This document shows, piece after piece, positions 34,204 to 42,171 of a stretch of DNA of 64,000 nucleotides. Source of the stretch: Pseudohongiella spirulinae (GTDB lineage Bacteria > Pseudomonadota > Gammaproteobacteria > Pseudomonadales > Pseudohongiellaceae); the NCBI RefSeq assembly GCF_001444425.1, contig NZ_CP013189.1, positions 1,860,001-1,924,000 on the forward strand. The letters run 5' to 3'. The number at the start of each line of letters is the position of its first letter. Within the stretch, counting starts at the first letter, position 1. The position numbers and the translations under genes were made by a program. A model generated the notes under the pieces. That model did no database searches. It saw only the letters and a list, made by a program, of their open reading frames with translations, and was not told where the DNA came from.

Positions 34204-36149
34204 AACTAAAACAACTGACCCCTGCCAGGTTTGACTGGCATCACACTCCAGCAACTGACTGCCACATGCTCGACTTTGCCAGGCAAGTGCAGCAAGAGCC
34301 TATTGACAGCTACGAACAACTGCACCACTGGTCAGTCACTGAGCGCGAGGCGTTTTGGCAGGCATGCATGGAGCAGACCGGCGTCATCACACAGCAGCGT
34401 GGAAGCCAGGTTCTGAACCGGGGCGAGCAGATATGGCAGGATCAATGGTTCGCGGATACCACACTGAACTATGCCGAGAATCTGCTACGATTCAGGGACA
34501 CGCACACAGCGCTCATCTTCTGCGATGAGCTTGGCCACCGTCAACGTATCAGTTATCACCAATTGCGACAGCAGGTCGCCAGACTGTCAGTCTGGCTGCA
34601 GGAACAGGGCGTGCAAACAGGCGACCGGGTCGCTGGCTTCACAGCTAATCGCATCGAGACAGTCATTGCCATGCTGGCCAGCACGGCGTTGGGCGCGGTC
34701 TGGACAAGTTGTTCACCAGACTTTGGTTTCAATGGTGTGATCGACCGATTCAGTCAAACAGAACCAGTCATACTGTTTGCTGTATCCAGCCACTGTTACG
34801 CTGGAAAAATCCATCAGCACCAGGAGAATCTTAAAAAATTATGTCTCCAGCTACCCTCAGTGCGCCACCTGGTGCTGCTACCGGAGATCTATCAGCAAGA
34901 AAAAGTGACAATTGATGCGGCTTGTGCTGTAACTGAGTGGACGCAGGCGTTGACAAGACCAGCAGGCAGTATTGCCTTTAAGGCAGTGCCATTCAATCAC
35001 CCTCTCTTTATCATGTACTCTTCCGGTACCACTGGCGCCCCCAAGTGCATCACGCACGGGCACGGTGGCACCCTGCTGCAGCATCGTAAAGAGCACCATT
35101 TGCACCTGAACTTGAAACGAGAGGATGTGCTGTTTTACTTTACAACCTGCGGATGGATGATGTGGAACTGGCTGATCAGCGGCCTCGCATCAGGCGCAAC
35201 GCTGGTACTTTATGACGGCTCTCCGTTCCATCCACAGCCGTCCATTTTGTTTGACCTTGCCGACTCACTGGGTATCAGTATTTTTGGTACATCAGCGCGC
35301 TACCTGGCATCAGCTGAACAGGCCAAACTGAACCCTCTTCGGTCTCACCGGCTGTCACGGCTGCACACTGTACTGTCGACCGGTTCACCGCTCAGTGAGA
35401 GCAGCTTCGACTATGTACATCAACAGATCAGTCCGACCGCGGCTATTCAGTCCATGTCTGGCGGCACTGATATTCTGTCCTGCTTTGTACTGGGCTGTCC
35501 GCTGCTACCGGTGTATCGCGGCCAAATCCAGTGCGCCGGCCTGGGCATGGATGTGGCGGTATTTAATGACTCAGGAAAGCAGGTCATCGAAGAGCAAGGT
35601 GAGCTGGTGTGCCGACAGTCTTTTCCCAGTATGCCGGTTGGCTTCTGGAACGATGACCAGCAGAGAAAGTATCGTGCGGCCTACTTCGAACGTTTTCCAA
35701 ACTTCTGGTGTCAGGGTGATTTGGCCGAACAATCTGACTCCGGCTCATGGGTGATTCATGGTCGCTCTGATACTGTATTGAATCCGGGCGGGGTGCGTAT
35801 CGGAACGGCAGAACTCTATCGACAACTTGAAGGCCTTTATCCGGTGCGAGATGCTGTTGCTGTGGGCCAACAATGGCAGGGAGATGTGCGTATCGTCTTA
35901 TTCGTGCAACTGGCGGACAATGTGCCACTTGACGACCTGCTGATCGCCCGTATCAAGCAAGCTATCCGTCAGGGTGCTTCACCGCGTCACGTTCCGGCGC
36001 TGATTTGTCAGGTCAAGAACATACCGCGCACACTGAATGGCAAACTGGCGGAAGTAGCGGTACGTGATACGATTCATGGCAAGACGGTTGCAAACAAGGC
36101 TGCTCTGTTGAATCCGGAGGCACTAACGGAATATGAGAACCTCGTATAA
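34200..36149 (+). CDS. Acetoacetyl-CoA synthetase
   Basis: A 649-residue adenylate-forming ligase that activates acetoacetate to acetoacetyl-CoA. The AMP-binding P-loop SSGTTGAPK lies near 278, the family-specific WMMWNWLISGLASGA region near 325, SGGTDILSCF near 423 and the C-terminal lysine motif IPRTLNGKLAE near 610. Acetoacetyl-CoA synthetase is preferred over acetyl-CoA synthetase because of the N-terminal block and the SGGTDI motif. It completes a route from beta-keto acid to acetoacetyl-CoA. The start overlaps the BKACE stop by 4 nt. Confidence 0.92.
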   Translation: MKLKQLTPARFDWHHTPATDCHMLDFARQVQQEPIDSYEQLHHWSVTEREAFWQACMEQTGVITQQRGSQVLNRGEQIWQDQWFADTTLNYAENLLRFRDTHTALIFCDELGHRQRISYHQLRQQVARLSVWLQEQGVQTGDRVAGFTANRIETVIAMLASTALGAVWTSCSPDFGFNGVIDRFSQTEPVILFAVSSHCYAGKIHQHQENLKKLCLQLPSVRHLVLLPEIYQQEKVTIDAACAVTEWTQALTRPAGSIAFKAVPFNHPLFIMYSSGTTGAPKCITHGHGGTLLQHRKEHHLHLNLKREDVLFYFTTCGWMMWNWLISGLASGATLVLYDGSPFHPQPSILFDLADSLGISIFGTSARYLASAEQAKLNPLRSHRLSRLHTVLSTGSPLSESSFDYVHQQISPTAAIQSMSGGTDILSCFVLGCPLLPVYRGQIQCAGLGMDVAVFNDSGKQVIEEQGELVCRQSFPSMPVGFWNDDQQRKYRAAYFERFPNFWCQGDLAEQSDSGSWVIHGRSDTVLNPGGVRIGTAELYRQLEGLYPVRDAVAVGQQWQGDVRIVLFVQLADNVPLDDLLIARIKQAIRQGASPRHVPALICQVKNIPRTLNGKLAEVAVRDTIHGKTVANKAALLNPEALTEYENLV

Positions 36150-37296
36150 AGGACTGTTGTTTGTCGCCCTGCTACTGCTGGCGGCATGCCATGACCAACC
36201 GTCAGGTAATATATCGACCGATGTGTGCCGGTTCGACACGGTACACTTCGTCCGTGACTTTGCCGGCGCCCGTCTGAATCATTGCGAACAACTTGATGAA
36301 CATCACTACCAACTGCGTATTGACCCAGCATTTACACCGGTCAACCCCAGTGCCTGGTATGCTTTTCAGGTTATCAGTGATACAAAACAATCTCTTCAGA
36401 TTACGTTGAGTGCCAGCGCAGGATTTGCCCGCTACGCTCCCAAGGCCAGTCGTGATGGAGTCAACTGGCACACACTGGAGTTTGAGGCTGATGAGGCTGA
36501 TATGCAGTTTAATCTGCAGACTGATGGCAACACACTGTATGTTGCGGGGCAACCTCTGATTGTTGATGCGCATTACGCTCGGTGGCTGAACAGACATGCC
36601 ACCCAGCCGGACATACAACTGTTAGAGCTGGGCGTCAGTGAACAGGGTCGGGCAATACAGGCGCTCCAAAGCCTGGCAACCGAGCAAAGCGACGACAAGT
36701 CGTGGCTGCTCTTGATCGGCCGACAGCATCCACCAGAAGTGACGGGGGCAATGGCGTTTTTTACATTTTCTGATCAAGTCTTAAGTGATACATCTCTGGC
36801 ACAACAGTTCCGGGCTGAGTACAATCTGCTCATCATTCCTAACGTCAATCCAGACGGTGTGGCCGCGGGCAACTGGCGACATAACAGCCGTGGCATGGAC
36901 CTGAATCGCGACTGGCATGCCTTGAGTCAGGCCGAAACGCGGGCCGTTGCTGCAGCGTTAGCGGAGCGCGTGCAATCACCCGAGGAGCTTGTATTTGCGC
37001 TGGATTTTCACTCGACGAATCGGAATGTTTACTACACCATGCCCGACAATAAAGATCGCCACAATCCGCAGCTGACCAACGACTGGTTGACCGAAACTGA
37101 TCGGCGGCTCCCGGATTATAATCTGGAAGCTGTGCCCGGCGACAATCCGGGCGGTGGCGTATTCAAGCAGTTCATCGCGGATGTCTACCAGACTCACGCC
37201 GTCACCTATGAGGTGGGGGACAACACTGACCCGGATGAAATCGAGCTGACGGCAAAAACGGCGGCTACTGTGCTGATGGAGCAGCTTTTGTGGTAG
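36133..37296 (+). CDS. M14-family zinc carboxypeptidase, lipoprotein
   Basis: A 387-residue lipoprotein (lipobox LLLAAC at residue 20) with a cytosolic-carboxypeptidase-like N-terminal beta domain and an M14 domain. Zinc-site residues are seen in IGRQHPPEVTG (His, Glu) and a later His in FALDFHSTNR; RGMDLNRDW holds the substrate-binding Asn-Arg and EVGDNTD likely holds the general base Glu. It overlaps the ligase by 17 nt. It could release C-terminal amino acids in the periplasm to feed the operon. The gene's last codons (W, stop) lie inside a REP repeat. Confidence 0.85.
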   Translation: MRTSYKGLLFVALLLLAACHDQPSGNISTDVCRFDTVHFVRDFAGARLNHCEQLDEHHYQLRIDPAFTPVNPSAWYAFQVISDTKQSLQITLSASAGFARYAPKASRDGVNWHTLEFEADEADMQFNLQTDGNTLYVAGQPLIVDAHYARWLNRHATQPDIQLLELGVSEQGRAIQALQSLATEQSDDKSWLLLIGRQHPPEVTGAMAFFTFSDQVLSDTSLAQQFRAEYNLLIIPNVNPDGVAAGNWRHNSRGMDLNRDWHALSQAETRAVAAALAERVQSPEELVFALDFHSTNRNVYYTMPDNKDRHNPQLTNDWLTETDRRLPDYNLEAVPGDNPGGGVFKQFIADVYQTHAVTYEVGDNTDPDEIELTAKTAATVLMEQLLW

Positions 37297-37357
37297 TGCG
37301 CTGGGGACGGAGGCGCACTACCACCGTCCCCCGCGTCACCACCCGTCCCCAGCATCC
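37291..37357. repeat. REP-like repeat joining convergent genes
   Basis: TGGTAGTGCGC (37291-37301) and GCGCACTACCA (37313-37323) form an 11-bp stem around TGGGGACGGAG, followed by further ACCGTCCCCCGCG and CCCGTCCCC blocks. It holds the stop of the M14 gene (37294-37296) on one strand and the end of cysC (37336 onward) on the other. Confidence 0.8.
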
Positions 37358-37932
37358 CCCAACAACAACTCCACCACCCGTGCAGCACTCCGCTCAGGCG
37401 TCTCATGTTCAGTTTTGATCACCAGCGCAGGTGCCTCAGGCGCTTCATAGGGCGAATCAATGCCCGTAAAGTGCCTGATCTCCCCTCTTCGGGCTTTGGC
37501 ATACAGGCCCTTCACGTCACGCCGTTCGGCGACCGCCAACGGGGCATCCACATAAATCTCGAAAAAACGGTCAGCGCCGATGCTCTGGCGTGCGGCTTCG
37601 CGCTCGGCTTTGAAGGGTGAGATGAATGCGGCCAGCACAATCAGGCCCGCATCGGTCATCAGGGCGGCCACCTCTGCAACGCGGCGGATGTTTTCCACCC
37701 GGTCAGCATCGCTAAAACCAAGATCGGCGCACAGGCCGCGTCGCACATTATCGCCGTCCAGCAGATAGGTGTGGCGCCCCATGGCCAGCAGCTGCTGTTC
37801 AACCAGATTGGCGATGGTTGACTTGCCGGCGCCCGACAGACCGGTGAACCACAGCACGGCAGGCGTCTGCTGTTTCATGGCTGCCCGATCGGCCAATGTG
37901 ACCGAAAAAGTCTGCTGGTGGATATTGTTCAT
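37336..37932 (-). CDS. cysC: Adenylylsulfate (APS) kinase
   Basis: Phosphorylates adenosine 5'-phosphosulfate to PAPS, the donor used by sulfotransferases such as the one at 18408. The 198 residues have the P-loop GLSGAGKST near 35, the DGDNVRRGL motif, [13 protein letters not shown] and [16 protein letters not shown], all diagnostic. The ATG at 37932 is used; upstream codons overlap a wrecked AbiE gene. The C-terminus GDAGDGW is encoded by REP sequence. The gene is not linked to cysDN here, which suggests it may serve sulfate modification rather than assimilation. Confidence 0.93.
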   Translation of the reverse strand: MNNIHQQTFSVTLADRAAMKQQTPAVLWFTGLSGAGKSTIANLVEQQLLAMGRHTYLLDGDNVRRGLCADLGFSDADRVENIRRVAEVAALMTDAGLIVLAAFISPFKAEREAARQSIGADRFFEIYVDAPLAVAERRDVKGLYAKARRGEIRHFTGIDSPYEAPEAPALVIKTEHETPERSAARVVELLLGDAGDGW

Positions 37933-38009
37933 TATGATATGACCCGTTTTAGCTTTCGAATATTTGTCCAGACTACAGCTCTTGGCAGGGAAACGCTCAT
38001 AACCTGCAT

Positions 38010-38434
38010 GCATCGATCAGAATTAGCCAGCAATTTGCTGGCCGCCATGTCAACCACTGTCAGAGTGGGCACTCCGCACACATTGTCATCCCCCCCAGAG
38101 GTATCCAAGCCTATCCTCACTTCCCGAATAATCTCAAACTTGATTGGCACATCAAAGACATTAACTATGGTTCTTATGCCATATTGATCAGGGTGAACAG
38201 TCATTGCCATACCTAGCGCTTGTAAAACTGAAAGATAGGCACCACAGGTGACCGATAACTCACCTTTCTCTATTCGATGGACATTCGATGGACAGTGACA
38301 CGCGACATATCAACGGACTCGGCGAGTGCCGTCGCGCTGACGCCGAGCGCCTTGCGTCTGGTACGTATCTGCCTGCCAATCTCTCTGGCGCGGAACTTAA
38401 TATCAGAGGTCACTGCCGGAGATTTCGAGGGCAT
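38010..38434 (-). pseudogene. Wrecked AbiE-type toxin-antitoxin system (HTH + nucleotidyltransferase remnants)
   Basis: From the ATG at 38434 an Xre-type antitoxin starts (RAREIGRQIRTRRKALGVSA, DMSRVTVHR) but hits a stop at 38270-38272 because ATTCGATGGAC is duplicated in tandem (38272-38282, 38283-38293). Removing one 11-bp copy restores HRIEKGELSVTCGAYLSVL, as in intact relatives. The frame then runs straight into MTVHPDQYGIRT, VPIKFEIIREVRI and [15 protein letters not shown], the middle of the AbiEii/AbiGii nucleotidyltransferase toxin, so the antitoxin end and toxin start are also deleted. The toxin's C-terminus is missing too. Non-functional. Confidence 0.82.
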
Positions 38435-38466
38435 AGCCGTTCTCGTTTAGAAATACAATGATTCTC

Positions 38467-38486
38467 ATGGTATACAAAAATACCAT
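38467..38486. promoter_or_regulatory. Dyad operator of the dead AbiE-like system
   Basis: ATGGTAT-acaaaa-ATACCAT, a perfect 7-bp dyad 33 nt upstream of the broken HTH gene. Likely the old self-repression site. The sequence 38487-38617 between it and the PIN gene shows nothing I recognise. Confidence 0.5.
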
Positions 38487-38617
38487 ATTGCCAATAATGA
38501 GAAACACAATAGCGTATTAATGTGCCAGAGGACGCGGTGGAGCACTCAGTACAGGAGAGCGCTTCCCCGCGCAGTTCCACACTCGGCAATATCAAGGGTG
38601 ATCTACTGATGGCCCTG

Positions 38618-39022
38618 CTATTTAAACGGATTCACCAGACGCATCGCACCATTAAACTGCTGTCCGCTCTGCATATCCTCCGAGTAAAGTACGTCACAGT
38701 CGGCGTGCATCGCAGCAGCAACAATCATGGCATCGTAAACACTCAGACTATAACGTGTTGCCAGCAGCCGCCCCTGTCGATGAACCTCCTGGGTCAGCGG
38801 TACAACCTGCAGCAGGCGCTCCATCAGATCAAGTACATGGTTGACCTCTTGCCAGGAGTACAGCAATTTTCGTCGCAGCACATGTGTCAACTCGTTCAGT
38901 ACCTGCACACTGACTATACCACCCGCCGCTATAAGCGCTTCCGCCGTGTCAGCTTTGCGTGAGTCAGCAGAATGCAAGTAGAGAAGCACATTGGTATCAA
39001 GAAAGCTACGCTCCTCGCTCAT
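38618..39022 (-). CDS. PIN-domain toxin (VapC-like)
   Basis: A 134-residue PIN protein starting MSEERSFLDTNVLLYLHSAD (active-site Asp9), with Glu in VQVLNELTHVL and Asp in LSVYDAMIVAAAMHADCDVL, plus SEDMQSG near the end. It follows an AbrB-type antitoxin, overlapping it by 17 nt; the ATG at 39022 has GGGATG upstream. Together they form a complete toxin-antitoxin pair. Target unknown. Confidence 0.88.
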   Translation of the reverse strand: MSEERSFLDTNVLLYLHSADSRKADTAEALIAAGGIVSVQVLNELTHVLRRKLLYSWQEVNHVLDLMERLLQVVPLTQEVHRQGRLLATRYSLSVYDAMIVAAAMHADCDVLYSEDMQSGQQFNGAMRLVNPFK

Positions 39023-39242
39023 TGGCATCATCCCTGTCAAAAATAAAATCAGCGGGCAGGCGGCCACGATAAGCCTTCAGTTGAGCCATAAGCTCATCAC
39101 GGGAGGGCTGCCGCCGGATTTCAAACGTCCTTGTGCCCGCCACAACGACTTCAATGTCGTCACCTTCTTTAAGCTGTAATACCTCAGACACTGAGGCAGG
39201 GATGCGAATGGCCAGACTGTTACCCCATTTTGATACCTGCAT
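39006..39242 (-). CDS. AbrB/MazE-type antitoxin
   Basis: A 78-residue swapped-hairpin DNA-binding protein: MQVSKWGNSLAIRIPASVSE and LQLKEGDDIEVVV are the AbrB/SpoVT signature; the C-terminal DELMAQLKAYRGRLPADF would bind the PIN toxin. The ATG at 39242 with GAGAG upstream is preferred over an ATG 33 nt earlier. It likely represses its own promoter. Confidence 0.88.
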   Translation of the reverse strand: MQVSKWGNSLAIRIPASVSEVLQLKEGDDIEVVVAGTRTFEIRRQPSRDELMAQLKAYRGRLPADFIFDRDDANERGA

Positions 39243-39400
39243 AATAAAACTCTCAATCCGATGGATATACATCAATATAAATGTCTATCATAAAGTATCA
39301 TGGAGTCACAAAACTTTATAGACCACCGCGCAGAATATTGCCCTTGTTTCCGTTGTCGGCAGGCTTATAGACCCCCATTGTGGCGCTTGATAGAATCGCC

Positions 39401-39425
39401 GGGGACGGAGGCGGTCTACGTCCCC
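39401..39425. repeat. Single REP unit upstream of ugd
   Basis: An exact copy of the common unit, 39 nt before the ugd start and following the AT-rich promoter region of the AbrB/PIN pair. No partner nearby. Confidence 0.88.
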
Positions 39426-39464
39426 AGCGCACGACCACTGGCCTAACTGAAAAAGGACGTCACC

Positions 39465-40631
39465 ATGAACATCACCATCGCCGGCACCGGCTACGTTGGC
39501 CTCTCAAACGCCGTGCTGCTGGCCCAGCACAATCAGGTCATTGCGCTGGATATCGTTAAGGACAAAGTGGACATGATCAATCGGCGCGAGAGCCCGATCG
39601 TGGACACCGAGTTGCAGGACTACCTGGCCAACAAGCCTCTGAATCTGACAGCGACACTGGACAAGCAGCAGGCCTACGCCAATGCCGACTTCGTCATCAT
39701 CGCCACCCCGACCGACTACGACCCGCAGACCAACTACTTCAACACTCGCACTGTGGAAGCGGTGATTCAGGATGTGATGGCCATCAACCCGAAGGCGGTG
39801 ATGGTGATCAAGTCCACGGTGCCGGTGGGTTTTACCAAAGAGGCGCGCGAGCGGTTTAACACACCCAATCTGATGTTCAGCCCGGAGTTTCTGCGCGAAG
39901 GCCGTGCGCTGTATGACAATCTGTATCCCTCGCGCATCATCGTCGGCGAGCAGTCAGCCCGTGCGCAGCAGTTTGCTGAGCTGCTACAGCAAGGCGCGAT
40001 CAAACAGGATGTGCCGGTGCTGTTTACCGATGCGACTGAAGCCGAGGCCATCAAGCTGTTCAGCAATACCTACCTGGCGATGCGAGTGGCCTATTTTAAC
40101 GAGCTGGACAGTTATGCCGCTGTGCATGGCCTGGACACCCGGCAGATCATCAACGGCGTGAGTCTGGATCCGCGCATTGGCAATCACTACAACAACCCCT
40201 CGTTCGGTTATGGTGGTTACTGCCTGCCCAAGGACACCAAACAGCTGCTGGCCAACTACGACGATGTGCCGCAGAACCTGATCCGCGCCATTGTTGATTC
40301 CAACCGTTCGCGCAAGGATTTTATTGCCGATGACATCATCCGCCGGCAGCCCAAAATCGTCGGCGTCTACCGCCTGATCATGAAGGCTGGCTCCGACAAC
40401 TTCCGTGCCTCCAGCGTGCAGGGCGTGATGAAGCGTATCAAGGCCAAGGGCATCGAGGTGGTGGTGTATGAGCCGGAGCTTAAGGAGGAGGATTTCTTCC
40501 GCTCGCGGGTGATCCGTGATCTGGAAGCGTTCAAGCAGATGAGTGATGTGATTATCGCGAATCGGATGGTGGATGCGCTGGAGGATGTGTGGGGGAAGGT
40601 GTATACCCGCGACCTGTTTGGGGGAGATTGA
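39465..40631 (+). CDS. ugd: UDP-glucose 6-dehydrogenase
   Basis: Oxidises UDP-glucose to UDP-glucuronate with two NAD. The 388 residues match the short E. coli-type enzyme: NAD site [44 protein letters not shown] and catalytic Cys253 in [14 protein letters not shown]. The product is the substrate of the epimerase at 45196, so the two would supply UDP-glucuronate and UDP-galacturonate to the polysaccharide genes downstream. GGAC is just before the ATG; no clear ribosome site is stronger. Confidence 0.96.
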   Translation: MNITIAGTGYVGLSNAVLLAQHNQVIALDIVKDKVDMINRRESPIVDTELQDYLANKPLNLTATLDKQQAYANADFVIIATPTDYDPQTNYFNTRTVEAVIQDVMAINPKAVMVIKSTVPVGFTKEARERFNTPNLMFSPEFLREGRALYDNLYPSRIIVGEQSARAQQFAELLQQGAIKQDVPVLFTDATEAEAIKLFSNTYLAMRVAYFNELDSYAAVHGLDTRQIINGVSLDPRIGNHYNNPSFGYGGYCLPKDTKQLLANYDDVPQNLIRAIVDSNRSRKDFIADDIIRRQPKIVGVYRLIMKAGSDNFRASSVQGVMKRIKAKGIEVVVYEPELKEEDFFRSRVIRDLEAFKQMSDVIIANRMVDALEDVWGKVYTRDLFGGD

Positions 40632-40638
40632 GTTGCGC

Positions 40639-40911
40639 GGGGGACGGAGGCGGTCTACGTCCCCATTTACTTGATTTGTTGGTCGCGTCTTGGTGGTGAA
40701 TGCGGTGACGGTCGGCCACATCCCTGACGGCAATTTCCGGCGCTGCAGAACTCGCCCTCGCGCGCTACGCGGGCTCGGAGCTCAGACAGGCTTCGCGCTT
40801 TATCGGAAATTGCCGCCAGGGATAAGCGTGACCTGATTGACCGTCACCGCATTCACCACCAAGACGCTTGATCACGGACAGTGGACGGGGACGTAGACCG
40901 CCTCCGTCCCC
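40639..40911. repeat. Full-length composite REP element (273 bp)
   Basis: Units at 40639-40664 and 40887-40911 enclose a second stem and core that are almost identical to the element at 2652-2926 (for instance GGCGCTGCAGAACTCG and GAGCTCAGACAGGC). The apical hairpin has CGCG-cgcta-CGCG, one loop base different. It lies between the convergent ugd and the FAH-family gene. Confidence 0.92.
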
Positions 40912-40924
40912 AGCGTCACAACCC

Positions 40925-42094
40925 TCAACGATTGCGGTAAGTCCTTGTCGGCGGCAGCTGTGAACCGGACAGGTCGTCCGGCACACTGGTTTCGCGCACC
41001 ACGCGGTGGGTCAGCGTGCCGATGCCCTCGATGCTGGCGCTGATGGTTTCGCCGTCGATCAGGTAGCCGGAACCGGTGGCGCGCTCGACGCGGCCAGAGC
41101 CGGTGCCGCCGGAGGTGCCGCTTTGCAGCACGTCGCCGGGGAACAGGGTGATCAGTGAGGAGGCGTACTCAATCAGCTCGGGGATGTTGTGGATCATGTC
41201 CCCTGCTCTGGCTTCCTGTACAGTCACGCCATCAACCACGGTGATCTGGTGCAGACGCTCCATGGGGTCGCCGTAGAATTCCTTGGGTACAATCCAGGGG
41301 CCGTGTGGTGCAAAGGTGTCGTGGCCCTTGCCAACAAACCAGTCCTGGCCAGAGCTGAAACCACCCGGTGGGCGGCCACCGCGGTCGGAAATATCCATGG
41401 CCACCATGTAACCAAATACGTGGTCATAGGCGCGGTGTGCAGAGATGTACTTGCCGGAGCGACCAAACACGATGGCCATTTCCACTTCATATTCAATCTC
41501 GTCACGGCCATAGGGCATGATCACATCTTCGCCATCACCGATCACTGCGCCGCGGGTCGGCTTCAGAAACAGGTACGGCACCCCGCGGTTTTCCTGGCGT
41601 TGACGGGTCCGCTCGCGCAATTGTTCCTCCGTGCAGCCCTCACAGGCGTGGGTATAAAAGTTCACAGCGGCATTCATGATCTTACTGGGGTATTGAATGG
41701 GCGCGCGGATATCCACATCGGCAACGCGGTGGATGAAACCCGGCAGATTATTGCCCTGCAGCTGTCCGGACTCCGCCAGCCAGTTCACGATCTCATAAAC
41801 GCGGTACTTCAGGCCATATTCGTAGCCTTCGATCAGACCCAGCACATCGTCGGGCATGGCTACCGGTGGATATTGCGGCATCAGTTCCAGCGCCTTATTA
41901 GCCTGCACAATATCCACAATCAGTGAATCGTCGCGCATCACCAGGCCGGAGAACTGCTCGTAATTGACGGCAAAGGTGCCGACCTTAAAAGGCTCGGCGG
42001 GCAAGATATCAGGCTGGGCCAGAACACGGGCCGGCGCACCAAGCAGCATCGCCACGACCACGAGGGCCAGACTGAACAGGGTTGTTCTTCTCAT
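40925..42094 (-). CDS. Exported fumarylacetoacetate hydrolase-family protein
   Basis: A 389-residue protein with a signal peptide (FSLALVVVAMLLGAPARVLA) and a C-terminal FAH domain: metal-site Glu residues in DEIEYEVEMAIVFGR, then GYMVAMDISDRGG and LFPGDVLQSGTSGGTGSGRV. FAH enzymes hydrolyse or decarboxylate beta-keto acids and are normally cytoplasmic, so export is odd. GGGAG precedes the ATG at 42094. Substrate unknown. Next gene upstream is a truncated, Tat-exported amino acid oxidase-like gene on the same strand. Confidence 0.83.
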   Translation of the reverse strand: MRRTTLFSLALVVVAMLLGAPARVLAQPDILPAEPFKVGTFAVNYEQFSGLVMRDDSLIVDIVQANKALELMPQYPPVAMPDDVLGLIEGYEYGLKYRVYEIVNWLAESGQLQGNNLPGFIHRVADVDIRAPIQYPSKIMNAAVNFYTHACEGCTEEQLRERTRQRQENRGVPYLFLKPTRGAVIGDGEDVIMPYGRDEIEYEVEMAIVFGRSGKYISAHRAYDHVFGYMVAMDISDRGGRPPGGFSSGQDWFVGKGHDTFAPHGPWIVPKEFYGDPMERLHQITVVDGVTVQEARAGDMIHNIPELIEYASSLITLFPGDVLQSGTSGGTGSGRVERATGSGYLIDGETISASIEGIGTLTHRVVRETSVPDDLSGSQLPPTRTYRNR

Positions 42095-42171
42095 TGATTG
42101 ACTCCCTACAAAGCTTGTCATTATTGTTGTTTGTTGCCGAGGGTCACGTTAAACCTAAATGAGGATTCTGT

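Noticed and set aside
38410-38595. Small minus-strand open frame upstream of the dead AbiE system
   Set aside because: It overlaps the HTH gene start and its operator, and has no motif.
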